DNA of 64,000 nucleotides from Corynebacterium sphenisci DSM 44792 (GTDB lineage: Bacteria > Actinomycetota > Actinomycetes > Mycobacteriales > Mycobacteriaceae). The stretch lies in NCBI RefSeq assembly GCF_001941505.1, contig NZ_CP009248.1, positions 558,001 to 622,000 on the forward strand, given 5' to 3'. Within the stretch, counting starts at the first letter, position 1. Each line of letters begins with the position of its first letter. Shown here piece by piece: positions 57,005 through 64,000 of the stretch. The notes under the pieces were generated by a model, which ran no database searches, was not told where the DNA came from, and saw only the letters and a program-made list of their open reading frames with translations. The translations under genes were made by a program, and so were the position numbers.

Positions 57005-57055
57005 GCCGGCGCGGGGAGCGGCGGCCCCGGCGCGGGCCGTCGCCCACCTGCTGAT

Positions 57056-57084
57056 TTGGGGAAAGCAGGGCCTGCGTGTAGCTT
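57056..57084 (+). promoter_or_regulatory. Promoter of the tRNA-Ala pair
   Basis: TTGGGG (57056-57061) and TAGCTT (57079-57084) are spaced by 17 bp, 45 bp before the first tRNA. The sequence between is more AT-rich than its surroundings. Confidence 0.5.
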
Positions 57085-57128
57085 GATTGTGGTCACGGGG
57101 CGCCCCCTGCGGGGTGGCCCGGGTCGAT

Positions 57129-57201
57129 GGGGCTATGGCGCAGCTGGTAGCGCACCACACTGGCAGTGTGGGGGTCACGGGTTCGAGTCCCGTTAGCTCC
57201 A
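57129..57201 (+). tRNA. tRNA-Ala (anticodon GGC), copy 1
   Basis: A 73-nt cloverleaf. The acceptor stem GGGGCTA pairs with TAGCTCC and contains the G3:U70 pair that defines alanine identity. The anticodon stem CCACA/TGTGG holds the loop CTGGCAG with T33 and the anticodon GGC. The T-arm GGGTTCGAGTCCC is standard. CCA is not encoded. Confidence 0.95.
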
Positions 57202-57255
57202 CTGCATCCGCCCAGGCGGTCGGATGCCCGGATAACCGAATACCGCTTTTTGCAC
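57202..57255. other. Spacer between the tRNA-Ala genes with a hairpin
   Basis: The spacer has GCATCCG and CGGATGC arms around 10 nt, then a CTTTTT run 20 nt later. It could be a partial terminator or an RNase processing signal in a tandem tRNA transcript. Confidence 0.4.
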
Positions 57256-57328
57256 GGGGCTATGGCGCAGCTGGTAGCGCACCACACTGGCAGTGTGGGG
57301 GTCACGGGTTCGAGTCCCGTTAGCTCCA
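57256..57328 (+). tRNA. tRNA-Ala (anticodon GGC), copy 2
   Basis: Identical in sequence to the copy at 57129, including G3:U70 and the GGC anticodon, 54 bp downstream. A tandem duplication. Confidence 0.95.
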
Positions 57329-57341
57329 CGGTGAGTGGAGT

Positions 57342-57380
57342 GGGCGGTGGACGCCGCAGGACGGCGTCCACCGCCCCTTT
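57342..57380 (+). terminator. Strong terminator after the tRNA pair
   Basis: GGGCGGTGGACGCCG (57342-57356) pairs perfectly with CGGCGTCCACCGCCC (57362-57376) around CAGGA, followed by CTTTGCCGTTT. This 15-bp stem is among the strongest in the window. Confidence 0.75.
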
Positions 57381-57461
57381 GCCGTTTCCGGGGCACCCCC
57401 GCGAACCTGCGGCTACCGCCGTTAGCTGCACGGGGTGGGGAAGGGTGCCACAATGGACGGT

Positions 57462-57890
57462 ATGAGCGAATCCAATGACGTCATCGTCCAGCTGTCCGAG
57501 GAGGAGTCGCTGGAGCTCCTCGCCACCCGCCACTTCGGCCGCCTCGTGGTCCGCCGCGAGGACGACATGGATCTGTTCCCCCTGAACTACCTCGTGCACG
57601 AGGGCGAGATCTACTTCCGCACCGCCGAGGGCTCGAAGCTGTTCACCCTCTCCCTCAACCACGACGTGCTCTTCGAGGCCGACACCGTCGACCGCGACGA
57701 GGACTCCGCATGGAGCGTCGTGGTCAAGGGCACCGCCCGGGTGCTCAGCTCCACCGCGGAGATCGCCGAGGCCGATGAGCTGCCGCTGAAACCCTGGCTG
57801 CCCACCCTGAAGTACAACTACGTGGTGGTCACCCCGAAGACCGTCTCCGGCCGCCGCTTCCACCTCGGCGAGGAGCCGGAGCGCTACTGA
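57462..57890 (+). CDS. Pyridoxamine 5'-phosphate oxidase-family flavin protein
   Basis: A 142-residue split-barrel flavin- or F420-binding protein. The typical segments are ELLATRHFGRLVVRREDDMDLFPLNYLVHEGEIYFRTAEGSKL (about 15-57) and WSVVVKGTARVLSS. It lacks the full PNPOx catalytic set, so it is a general nitroreductase/heme-utilisation-like member with unknown substrate. ATG 57462 (MSESNDVIV) is 7 nt after CACAAT; ATG 57453 is in frame. It stands alone between the tRNAs and the TetR gene. Confidence 0.75.
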   Translation: MSESNDVIVQLSEEESLELLATRHFGRLVVRREDDMDLFPLNYLVHEGEIYFRTAEGSKLFTLSLNHDVLFEADTVDRDEDSAWSVVVKGTARVLSSTAEIAEADELPLKPWLPTLKYNYVVVTPKTVSGRRFHLGEEPERY

Positions 57891-58044
57891 TCCGCACTCC
57901 ACCGACCGTCCCCCCGGCCCCGGCCGCGGCGGGTGCGCGCGGGGCCCGGGGCCGGGGTGGCCGCGGGGGCGGCCCCACCCGGGATGGGGGTGGGGCGGCG
58001 GACAATCCTTTCCCCCGGCGCCGGCCGCCGTTAAGGTGTGCGCT

Positions 58045-58671
58045 GTGACGCAGACCATAGATTCCGGAGAGCCCGGGCACGGCGCAGGTGAGCCGTCCCC
58101 GCGGGTGCGCCGCATCCTCGACGAGGCGCGCGAGATGCTCCGCGAATCCGGCTGGGGCGGGGTGTCCATGCGGCGCCTGGCCACCCGGATCGGCGTCAAG
58201 GCGCCCTCCCTGTACAAGCACATCTCCGGCAAGGAGGAGCTGTTCCGGCTGCTCCTGGAGGAGATGCTGGTGGCCCTGGCGGATCGGCTGCAGGAGGCCT
58301 GCGAGGCCGAGCCCACCGCCGCCAGCGTGCTCGCCGCCTACCGGGAGCAGGCCGTCGCCGACCCGCACGGCTACCGGCTCATCGCGCGCACCAAGATCGT
58401 CGACGTCACCGAGCCCGACGCCCTGGACCGGCGGATCCGCGCCCCCTTCGTCGCGGTCACCGGCGATGAGCACCGCGGCCTGGCGCTGTGGGCCTTCGCG
58501 CACGGGCTGGTCACCGCCGAGCTGGTGCAGGACTCCGGGGTGGACCTGGACGGGGTGTGGGCCGCCGGGGCGGCGGCCTTCCAGTACTCCATGCCCGCCG
58601 GGGCGGAGCCGCCCGCGGTGGACTGGGCCGCCGCCTACGACGAGGAGCCCGACGAGGGCCCGGTGCGCTGA
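58045..58671 (+). CDS. TetR-family transcriptional regulator
   Basis: A 208-residue TetR-type repressor. The DNA-binding HTH is GGVSMRRLATRIGVKAPSLYKHISGKEELFRLLLEEM (about 45-81). The C-terminal ligand domain contains a TetR_C-like segment (AFAHGLVTAELVQDSG, about 153-168). No obvious target operator was found beside it. The GTG at 58045 is preferred because TAAGGT (58032-58037) ends 7 nt before it; GTG 58036 would start inside the -10. Confidence 0.85.
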   Translation: MTQTIDSGEPGHGAGEPSPRVRRILDEAREMLRESGWGGVSMRRLATRIGVKAPSLYKHISGKEELFRLLLEEMLVALADRLQEACEAEPTAASVLAAYREQAVADPHGYRLIARTKIVDVTEPDALDRRIRAPFVAVTGDEHRGLALWAFAHGLVTAELVQDSGVDLDGVWAAGAAAFQYSMPAGAEPPAVDWAAAYDEEPDEGPVR

Positions 58672-58731
58672 GCGCCCCCGGCCCGCCGGGATCGCCGCCG
58701 ACCCGCCCCGCGCCCGGTGCGCGGGGCCGCG

Positions 58732-59559
58732 CTAGTCCCGCCACCAGGTCGCCGCCGGGCCCGGCGGCAGCGCCCGCTTATGCCGGCTGCCCCGGTGCAG
58801 CGCCTCGATCCGCTCCCGCGCGGCCGCGGGGACCTCCCGGCCCTCCAGGTAGTCGTCGATCTCGGCGTAGCCCACGCCCAGGGCCTCCTCATCGGGCAGC
58901 GCCGGGCGATCCTCCTCCAGATCCGCGGTCGGCACCTTCCGCCAGGTCGCCTCCGGGGCGCCCAGGTGCCGCAGCAGCGCCGCACCCTGCCGCTTGTCCA
59001 GGCCCTCCAGGGGCACCAGATCCGCGGCCCCGTCGCCGAACTTGGTGTAGAAGCCGGTCACCGCCTCCGCGGCGTGATCGGTGCCCACCACCAGCAGGCC
59101 CCGCTCCCCGGCGATGGCGTACTGCGCCACCATCCGCATCCGGGCCTTGACGTTGCCCTTGTTGAAGTCGCCCAGCGCGGGCGCGCCGAGCGCGGCGGCG
59201 ACGTCCGCGGCGATCGCGTCGACCCCGCCGGCGACGTCCACGGTGACCGTCTCATCGGGGTCGATGAAGGCCAGCGCGGCCTGCGCATCGGCCTCGTCGG
59301 CCTGCACCCGGTAGGGCAGCCGCACCGCGACGAAGGCGGCCTCGCCGCCCTCGGCGCGCACCCGCTCCACCGCCAGCTGGCACAGCCGGCCGGCCAGGGT
59401 GGAGTCCTGGCCCCCGGAGATGCCCAGCACGAACCCGGCGGCCCCGGTGGCGGCGAGGTACTCGCGCAGGAAGGTCACCCGGCGAGCCACCTCCCGGGCC
59501 GGGTCGATTTCGGGGGCGACGTGCAGTTCGGCGATGATGCGGTCCTGGGTCGATGCCAT
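58732..59559 (-). CDS. nadE: NH3-dependent NAD+ synthetase
   Basis: Amidates nicotinate adenine dinucleotide to NAD+ using ammonia and ATP. The 275 residues carry the PP-loop [14 protein letters not shown] (about 46-59), [12 protein letters not shown] (about 140-151), [35 protein letters not shown], and the basic ending [12 protein letters not shown]. It lacks the glutaminase domain of the mycobacterial enzyme, so it takes free ammonia or a partner amidotransferase. The ATG at 59559 is preceded by TACCCT six nt upstream. It is divergent from the sugar transporter with 25 bp between starts. Confidence 0.94.
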   Translation of the reverse strand: MASTQDRIIAELHVAPEIDPAREVARRVTFLREYLAATGAAGFVLGISGGQDSTLAGRLCQLAVERVRAEGGEAAFVAVRLPYRVQADEADAQAALAFIDPDETVTVDVAGGVDAIAADVAAALGAPALGDFNKGNVKARMRMVAQYAIAGERGLLVVGTDHAAEAVTGFYTKFGDGAADLVPLEGLDKRQGAALLRHLGAPEATWRKVPTADLEEDRPALPDEEALGVGYAEIDDYLEGREVPAAARERIEALHRGSRHKRALPPGPAATWWRD

Positions 59560-59584
59560 GTGACCAGGGTAGCGCCCGGATGGC

Positions 59585-60967
59585 ATGATGACGGCCGTGA
59601 TCGCCGCCTCCCCCGCGGCCGCCGCCCGCGGCCGCCGCAAGTCCATCGCCGTCGCCGCCGTCGCCGCCCTGGGCGGGCTGCTCTTCGGCTACGACACCGG
59701 GGTGATCTCCGGTGCGCTGCTGTTCATCCAGCGCTCCTTCGAGCTCACCCCGGCCCAGGAATCCACCGTCACCGCCATGCTGCTGGTCGGCGCCGCACTC
59801 GGCGCCGTCGCCGGCGGCCGGGTCGCCGACGCGATCGGCCGGCGGGCCACCATCGCCGCCGGCGCGGTCGGCTTCGTCGCCGGCTCCCTGTGGTCGGCGG
59901 CGGCGGGCTCGGCGGTGTCCCTCGGCGCCGCCCGCACCCTGCTCGGCCTGTGCATCGGCGCGGTCTCCATCGTGGTGCCCATGTACATCGCGGAGATGGC
60001 CGCCCCGGACATCCGCGGCCGGCTGGTCAGCCTGAACTCCCTGATGATCGTGATCGGCCAGCTGGTCGCCTTCCTCACCAACTCCGCCCTCGCCGGCTCC
60101 GGGGCCTGGCGGTGGATGCTGGGCCTGGGCGCGGTGCCCGCGGTGGTGCTGCTCGCCGGGATGGCGGCGCTGCCGGAGACCCCGGCGCACCTGGCCCGCC
60201 GCGGCCGCGCCGAGGAGGCGCTGCGGGTGCTGCGCGCCATGCGCGGCCCCGGCGCCGCCGCGGCCGATATCGAGGTCGCCGAGGGATCGGCGGATGCGGC
60301 CACCCGCCGCCGGGAGCGCTCCCTGCTGCGGGTGCCCTGGATCCGGCGCTCGGTGGCGGTGGCGATGACCATCGGCGTGATCCAGCAGATCACCGGGGTC
60401 AACGCGATCGTCTACTTCGCGCCCACGATGATGGCCAAGGTGGGCCTGTCCGCGCAGAACGCGGTGTACACCTCCATCGTGATCGGCACCGTGTCGGTGG
60501 TGATGTGCGCCGTGGGCATGGCCGTCATCGACCGGGTCGGCCGGCGCCGGATGCTGCTCATCGGCCTGGCCGGCTGCTCGGCCTCGCTGGTCGCGCTGGC
60601 CCCCGCCTACCGGGCGGCCGCCGGCTCGACGGCCGCGGCGATGCTCGCCCTGGGCCTGATGGCCCTGTTCATCGCCTTCCAGCAGGCCTCGGTGTCGGTG
60701 GCCACCTGGCTGCTCATCTCCGAGGTGGTGCCCGCCGAGGTGCGCGGGGTGGGCATGGGCCTGGCCGGGCTGGCCCTGTGGGTGGCCAACTGGGCGGTGG
60801 CGCAGTCCTTCCTGCCCCTGGTCGAGGCGGTGGGCGGCGCCGCCTCCTTCCTGCTCTTCGCCTGCTTCGGCGCCGCCGCGGCGGTGTTCACCGCCCGGGT
60901 GGTGCCGGAGACCGCCGGGGTGAGCCTGGCGGAGGTGCGCCGCCGGATGCGCGCCGCCGCGGGGTAG
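59585..60967 (+). CDS. Sugar:proton symporter of the MFS
   Basis: A 460-residue sugar porter with 12 hydrophobic segments. Family motifs are [16 protein letters not shown] (helix 1), [13 protein letters not shown] and [12 protein letters not shown] (the two RxGRR loops), [19 protein letters not shown], and [17 protein letters not shown] (the QQxxGxN motif in helix 7). The signature PETP/PETAG stretches close each half. Likely a myo-inositol, arabinose or glucose importer; substrate unknown. It is divergent from nadE. Confidence 0.87.
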   Translation: MMTAVIAASPAAAARGRRKSIAVAAVAALGGLLFGYDTGVISGALLFIQRSFELTPAQESTVTAMLLVGAALGAVAGGRVADAIGRRATIAAGAVGFVAGSLWSAAAGSAVSLGAARTLLGLCIGAVSIVVPMYIAEMAAPDIRGRLVSLNSLMIVIGQLVAFLTNSALAGSGAWRWMLGLGAVPAVVLLAGMAALPETPAHLARRGRAEEALRVLRAMRGPGAAAADIEVAEGSADAATRRRERSLLRVPWIRRSVAVAMTIGVIQQITGVNAIVYFAPTMMAKVGLSAQNAVYTSIVIGTVSVVMCAVGMAVIDRVGRRRMLLIGLAGCSASLVALAPAYRAAAGSTAAAMLALGLMALFIAFQQASVSVATWLLISEVVPAEVRGVGMGLAGLALWVANWAVAQSFLPLVEAVGGAASFLLFACFGAAAAVFTARVVPETAGVSLAEVRRRMRAAAG

Positions 60968-60982
60968 CCCGCCGGGGCGCCG

Positions 60983-61012
60983 CCGGCCGGGGGGCTTTTG
61001 GCCCCCGGTCGG
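60983..61012 (+). terminator. Terminator after the sugar transporter
   Basis: CCGGCCGGGGG (60983-60993) and CCCCCGGTCGG (61002-61012) form an 11-bp stem with one G-T pair, the loop including a TTTT tract. The stem is very stable, but the T-run is in the loop and none follows. Confidence 0.45.
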
Positions 61013-61021
61013 CTCGTGCGG

Positions 61022-61062
61022 TAGCATGCCCATTCGTGCCGTGACGCCTCCGCTGGCGTCAC
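61022..61062 (+). promoter_or_regulatory. rpmJ promoter and leader hairpin
   Basis: A TAGCAT -10 at 61022-61027 predicts transcription near 61034. The leader then carries GTGACGCC (61041-61048) and GGCGTCAC (61055-61062), a perfect 8-bp stem with a TCCGCT loop. No Zur-type operator was recognised. Confidence 0.4.
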
Positions 61063-61137
61063 CGCGGGTGCCCGCCGCCCTCCCGCAGGCGGCGCGGCAG
61101 CCCCGAGGTCCCAGGTCGACAGGAAAGGAGCGCCCGA

Positions 61138-61260
61138 ATGAAGGTTCGCAAGTCCCTTCGGTCGCTGAAGAACAAGCCGGGCGCCCAGGTCGTGCGTCGC
61201 CGCGGCAAGGTCTACGTGATCAACAAGAAGGAGCCGCGCTTCAAGGCCCGCCAGGGCTGA
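61138..61260 (+). CDS. rpmJ: Ribosomal protein bL36, zinc-free form
   Basis: The 40-residue L36 of the large subunit: [20 protein letters not shown], then [20 protein letters not shown]. The C-x2-C...C-x4-H zinc ligands of the canonical form are absent, so this is the C-minus paralogue that replaces L36 when zinc is scarce. AAAGGAG lies 6-7 nt before the ATG. The position just upstream of nrdH follows C. glutamicum. Confidence 0.92.
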   Translation: MKVRKSLRSLKNKPGAQVVRRRGKVYVINKKEPRFKARQG

Positions 61261-61285
61261 GCCGGCGGCGCCGCGAACGGCGCCG

Positions 61286-61322
61286 GGGGCCGCGCACCGG
61301 GGAACCGGTGCGCGGCCCCTTT
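61286..61322 (+). terminator. rpmJ intrinsic terminator
   Basis: GGGGCCGCGCACCGG (61286-61300) and CCGGTGCGCGGCCCC (61305-61319) form a perfect 15-bp stem around GGAA, followed by TTT. Confidence 0.75.
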
Positions 61323-61504
61323 CCCATGCCCGGGGCCCGGCGCCCCGGGGGCGCCGGCGGGGGAGGGGCGGTGCGGCGGCGCCCGGGGTCCGGGGTGGCC
61401 GGCGTGCACCGCGGCGCCCCGGCCCGCCGGCGGTCGCGCGGCGGCGGCGAACGGCCCCGAAAGGGGGTGGCCGCGACCTGCGGCGGCGTGGCCCGGGGCG
61501 GCGA
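61323..61504. other. Long GC-rich gap before the nrd control region
   Basis: Between the rpmJ terminator and the nrd regulatory sites lie about 180 bp of very GC-rich sequence with many short repeats. I see no credible coding frame, RNA gene or promoter element in it. Confidence 0.5.
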
Positions 61505-61564
61505 ATCACATCGATGTGGGCCAATCGACAACGCGATTCCGAGGACGAATCACAGCCGTGTGAT
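61505..61564. promoter_or_regulatory. Two ATCACA-N4-TGTGAT-type sites upstream of nrdH
   Basis: Site A is ATCACA (61505-61510), TCGA, TGTGGG (61515-61520), with its core CACATCGATGTG fully palindromic. Site B is ATCACA (61549-61554), GCCG, TGTGAT (61559-61564), a perfect 6-bp inverted repeat. Centres are 44 bp apart. A further ATCACA lies at 61566-61571. The same motif stands on the whcD promoter (971-988). Confidence 0.5.
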
Positions 61565-61625
61565 GATCACATGCGCCACATCTAGTGCCGCCGCTCCGGG
61601 CGAGCTGGGAATATCAGAGGTGTAA

Positions 61626-61641
61626 CTACTACATGTAGTGC
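61626..61641 (+). promoter_or_regulatory. NrdR box 1
   Basis: A 16-bp box with the core CTACATGTAG inside the perfect palindrome ACTACATGTAGT (61628-61639), matching the NrdR pattern of a CTA...TAG inverted repeat. Confidence 0.8.
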
Positions 61642-61657
61642 CACTGGCCTTTTTCGG

Positions 61658-61673
61658 GCCCTATGTGTAGTGT
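61658..61673 (+). promoter_or_regulatory. NrdR box 2
   Basis: A 16-bp box with the core CTATGTGTAG (61661-61670). Its centre is 32 bp from box 1, the usual tandem NrdR spacing of about three helical turns. It overlaps a possible extended -10, TGTGTAGTGT, consistent with repression of nrdHIE by NrdR-dATP. Confidence 0.8.
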
Positions 61674-61764
61674 TTCGAGGTGTCGCGCCGAGGAGGCGCG
61701 AGCGGCACCGGAAGAGGTTTTCCGGCCCGCGGGGAACCCGGATTTTACGTGAGGAAGTGCCACC

Positions 61765-61989
61765 ATGGTCACCGTCTACAGCAAGCCCGCCTGCGTGCAG
61801 TGCCGCGCCACCACCCGGGCCCTGGACAAGGCCGGCATCGAGTACGACGTCGTGGACATCACCCTCGATGACGAGGCCCGCGACTACGTCATGGCCATGG
61901 GGCACCTCCAGGCGCCCGTGGTGGACACGGGCAGCGAGACCTGGTCCGGCTTCCGGCCGGACCGGATCAGGGCCCTGCAGGCCGCCTGA
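61765..61989 (+). CDS. nrdH: Glutaredoxin-like NrdH redoxin
   Basis: Electron donor for the class Ib ribonucleotide reductase, recharged by thioredoxin reductase. The 74 residues are [23 protein letters not shown] with the CVQC active site (about 10-13), [12 protein letters not shown] near the end and cis-Pro in QAPVVDTG. First gene of nrdHIE, controlled by the NrdR boxes upstream. GAGGAAGTG lies before the ATG. A 13-bp hairpin follows the stop. Confidence 0.96.
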   Translation: MVTVYSKPACVQCRATTRALDKAGIEYDVVDITLDDEARDYVMAMGHLQAPVVDTGSETWSGFRPDRIRALQAA

Positions 61990-62014
61990 GCCCGCGTCGC
62001 GGGACACCATCACC

Positions 62015-62046
62015 GGGCCGCGACCCCGACCGCGGGGTCGCGGCCC
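62015..62046 (+). other. Hairpin between nrdH and nrdI
   Basis: GGGCCGCGACCCC (62015-62027) pairs perfectly with GGGGTCGCGGCCC (62034-62046), with a GACCGC loop, 26 bp after the nrdH stop. No T-run follows (TTCG), so it may act as partial terminator, or protect or process the mRNA, leaving more nrdH than nrdI message. Confidence 0.55.
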
Positions 62047-62069
62047 TTCGTCGAGGAGGCGAGAAAGTC

Positions 62070-62510
62070 ATGCTGATCGTCTACTACTCCTCCGCCACCG
62101 GCAACACCCGCCGGTTCGTGGAGAAGCTGGGGCTGCCGTCGGCGGCGATCCCCCAGCGCAAAAGCGAGCCGCCGCTGCGGGTGACCGAGCCCTACGTCCT
62201 GATCTGCCCCACCTACGGCGGCGGGGCGTCGATCTCCGGAGGCAACACCCGGCCGGTGCCGCCCCAGGTCATCCGCTTCCTCAACGACGAGGACAACCGG
62301 GCGCTGATCCGCGGCGTGATCGCCGGCGGCAACTCCAACTTCGGCACCGACTTCGGCCTGGCCGGCGACGTCATCTCCGCCAAATGCAAGGTGCCCTACC
62401 TGTACCGCTTCGAGCTGATGGGCAATGAGGAGGACGTGGCCACGGTGCAGGCCGGGATCGCCGAGTTCGAGCGCCGGCTGGCCGCCGCCGAGGGGGCGCT
62501 GAGCGCCTGA
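62070..62510 (+). CDS. nrdI: Flavodoxin-like NrdI
   Basis: FMN protein that helps assemble the manganese-tyrosyl radical cofactor of NrdF. The 146 residues begin [21 protein letters not shown] with the phosphate-binding SSATGNT loop, then [27 protein letters not shown] and [19 protein letters not shown], all family landmarks. GAGGAGGCGAG lies about 7 nt before the ATG. It is separated from nrdE by 212 bp that contain four hairpins. Confidence 0.95.
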   Translation: MLIVYYSSATGNTRRFVEKLGLPSAAIPQRKSEPPLRVTEPYVLICPTYGGGASISGGNTRPVPPQVIRFLNDEDNRALIRGVIAGGNSNFGTDFGLAGDVISAKCKVPYLYRFELMGNEEDVATVQAGIAEFERRLAAAEGALSA

Positions 62511-62526
62511 GCCGAGCATCGACGAC

Positions 62527-62646
62527 CCCGGGCGCCGAGGTGGGCGCCCGGGCGGGGGAGGCGACTCCCCCGGGGCCGCGGCCGCAGCCGCGGCGACCAC
62601 CTCCCCATTCCACGGAAGGACGCCGGGGCGGGCGCACCCGCCCCGG
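62527..62646 (+). repeat. Four consecutive hairpins between nrdI and nrdE
   Basis: Perfect stems in order: 62527-62552 (10-bp arms CCCGGGCGCC/GGCGCCCGGG), 62554-62571 (7-bp GGGGGAG/CTCCCCC, loop GCGA), 62575-62594 (8-bp GCCGCGGC self-complementary arms, loop CGCA), and 62623-62646 (10-bp CCGGGGCGGG/CCCGCCCCGG, loop CGCA). No long T-run follows any of them. Confidence 0.6.
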
Positions 62647-62722
62647 CCACGAGGACGAGAACACACGGAAAACGACGCCCCCGCGGGACGCGGGCGGGCG
62701 AGGGAAGACAGGGAGTGACGGT

Positions 62723-64000
62723 TTGACTGACAAGGGCAGGTCCGTGCCGGAGCCGCAGGGCGAGGAGCAGATGGACTACCACGCGCTCAACGCGCTGCTG
62801 AACCTCTACGACGATGACGGCAAGATCCAGTTCGACAAGGACCGGGAGGCGGCGCGGCAGTACTTCCTGCAGCACGTCAACCAGAACACGGTCTTCTTCC
62901 ACAACCTCAAGGAGAAGCTGGACTACCTGGTCGAGAACAAGTACTACGACCCGGTGGTGCTCGACAAGTACGAGTTCGCCGACGTCAAGGCCCTGTTCAA
63001 GCAGGCCTACGCGCACAAGTTCCGCTTCGCCAGCTTCCTCGGCGCGTACAAGTACTACACCTCGTACACGCTGAAGACCTTCGACGGGAAGCGCTACCTG
63101 GAGCGCTACGAGGACCGGGTGTGCATGGTCGCGCTCACCCTCGCCGACGGCGACCTGGCCCTGGCCCGGCACCTGGTCGACGAGATCATCTCCGGGCGCT
63201 TCCAGCCGGCCACGCCGACCTTCCTCAACTCCGGCAAGGCCCAGCGCGGGGAGCCGGTGAGCTGCTTCCTGCTGCGCATCGAGGACAACATGGAGTCCAT
63301 CGGCCGGGCCATCAACTCCTCGCTGCAGCTGTCCAAGCGCGGCGGCGGGGTGGCGCTGCTGCTGTCCAACCTGCGCGAGCAGGGCGCGCCGATCAAGCAC
63401 ATCGAGAACCAGTCCTCCGGGGTGATCCCGGTGATGAAGCTGCTCGAGGACTCCTTCTCCTACGCCAACCAGCTCGGCGCCCGGCAGGGCGCCGGCGCGG
63501 TGTACCTGCACGCGCACCACCCGGACATCATGCGCTTCCTGGACACCAAGCGGGAGAACGCCGACGAGAAGATCCGGATCAAGAGCCTGTCGCTGGGCGT
63601 GGTCATCCCGGACATAACCTTCGAGCTGGCCAAGCGCAACGACGACATGTACCTGTTCAGCCCCTATGACGTGGAGCGGATCTACGGCAAGCCCTTCGCC
63701 GACGTCAACGTGTCCGAGAACTACGCGGACATGGTGGAGGACCCGCGGATCAAGAAGCAGAAGATCAACGCCCGGGCCTTCTTCCAGACCATCGCCGAGA
63801 TCCAGTTCGAGTCCGGTTACCCGTACATCATGTTCGAGGACACCGTGAACCGGGCGAACCCCATCAAGGGCCACATCACCCACTCCAACCTGTGCTCGGA
63901 GATCCTGCAGGTCTCCACGCCCTCGGAGTACAACGAGGACCTGTCCTACGCCCACGTCGGCGAGGACATCTCCTGCAACCTGGGCTCGATGAACATCGCC
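62723..64000 (+). CDS. nrdE: Ribonucleotide reductase class Ib alpha subunit, 5' part (runs off the window)
   Basis: Catalytic subunit that reduces ribonucleotides to deoxyribonucleotides with NrdF. The first 426 codons are visible. The N-terminus [35 protein letters not shown] is the short class Ib NrdE form without an ATP-cone. Conserved segments are [31 protein letters not shown] (first redox Cys), [16 protein letters not shown] and SNLCSEILQ (the Asn, radical-site Cys and Glu). TTG 62723 is the likely start: GGGAGTG lies 5 nt upstream and the next candidate is ATG 62771, which would lose 16 residues. Confidence 0.95.
   Translation, partial: MTDKGRSVPEPQGEEQMDYHALNALLNLYDDDGKIQFDKDREAARQYFLQHVNQNTVFFHNLKEKLDYLVENKYYDPVVLDKYEFADVKALFKQAYAHKFRFASFLGAYKYYTSYTLKTFDGKRYLERYEDRVCMVALTLADGDLALARHLVDEIISGRFQPATPTFLNSGKAQRGEPVSCFLLRIEDNMESIGRAINSSLQLSKRGGGVALLLSNLREQGAPIKHIENQSSGVIPVMKLLEDSFSYANQLGARQGAGAVYLHAHHPDIMRFLDTKRENADEKIRIKSLSLGVVIPDITFELAKRNDDMYLFSPYDVERIYGKPFADVNVSENYADMVEDPRIKKQKINARAFFQTIAEIQFESGYPYIMFEDTVNRANPIKGHITHSNLCSEILQVSTPSEYNEDLSYAHVGEDISCNLGSMNIA

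Noticed and set aside
57087..57465. Short open frames across the tRNA-Ala genes
   Set aside because: They encode repeats of the tRNA sequence itself (AQLVAHHTGSVGVTGSSPVSST), a common artefact.
61559..61571. TGTGATGATCACA as a GlxR/CRP site
   Set aside because: The arms match, but the spacing is 3 bp when 6 bp is required.
62527..62646. CRISPR array or transposon ends in the nrdI-nrdE gap
   Set aside because: The stems differ in sequence, there are no repeated units with spacers, and no transposase remnant or target duplication is visible.

Overview
The window is a very GC-rich chromosomal segment of an actinobacterium, most likely a high-GC Corynebacterium. This rests on gene order and content, not on a database search. 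The succession manC-whcD-pmmA-manA-sahH-tmk-mtrA-mtrB-lpqB-hpf-secA, then a desaturase pair, aroA-rsgA, sigH-rshA-whcE, rhlE, adnAB, a cglK-type K+ channel, uvrD2, and finally a pgm-nadE-rpmJ-nrdHIE block, is the conserved core order of Corynebacteriales (compare the C. glutamicum cg0849-cg0895 region and the Mycobacterium tuberculosis Rv3264c-Rv3194c region). I see no phage, insertion sequence, CRISPR array or other clear mobile DNA. Coding density is very high and gene starts often overlap the preceding stop.

Layout. 1-6.1 kb: GDP-mannose supply (manC end, pmmA, a TobH-like protein, manA) with the WhiB regulator whcD. 6.2-9.6 kb: a putative lipoprotein, a small DUF4259-like protein, sahH and tmk. 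9.6-10.3 kb: an orphan bioW on the minus strand. 10.4-18.9 kb: mtrA-mtrB-lpqB, a ComFC-like phosphoribosyltransferase, hpf and secA. 18.9-22.9 kb: an Rv3235-like protein, a HAD-like protein, a DUF6912-like protein, and a ferredoxin reductase/acyl-CoA desaturase pair. 23-28.2 kb: minus-strand aroA-rsgA-clc, plus SRAP and YbaK proteins. 28.2-29.7 kb: sigH-rshA, the 24-residue ribosomal protein bL37, and whcE (whiB1 type). 30-36.4 kb: a lipid kinase, an Rv3212-like protein, rhlE, DUF3107, DUF3152 and TIGR02569 proteins. 36.4-46.1 kb: adnA-adnB, K+ channel, uvrD2. 46.1-51.5 kb: an ABC1 kinase, an E1-like cyclodehydratase, metalloproteases and a PDZ/Lon-like protease. 51.6-64 kb: an AGCS symporter, a fluoride-channel pair, pgm, a MauE/DsbA pair, two tandem tRNA-Ala genes, a flavin-type oxidase, a TetR regulator, nadE, a sugar transporter, rpmJ and the start of nrdHIE.

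The most interesting signals are regulatory. (i) The same inverted repeat, ATCACA-N4-TGTGAT, lies on the whcD promoter and upstream of nrdHIE. (ii) An MtrA-like direct repeat sits between the -35 and -10 of a lipoprotein gene near mtrAB. (iii) The lone bioW carries a BioQ-like palindrome. (iv) Tandem palindromes overlap the desaturase-operon promoter. (v) A strong internal ribosome-binding site lies inside the K+ channel gene just before its RCK domain. (vi) Four stable hairpins are packed between nrdI and nrdE. (vii) Many genes have a TAnnnT -10 element ending about 7 nt before the start codon, which suggests widespread leaderless transcription. All functional statements are by motif reading and synteny; no homology search was possible.
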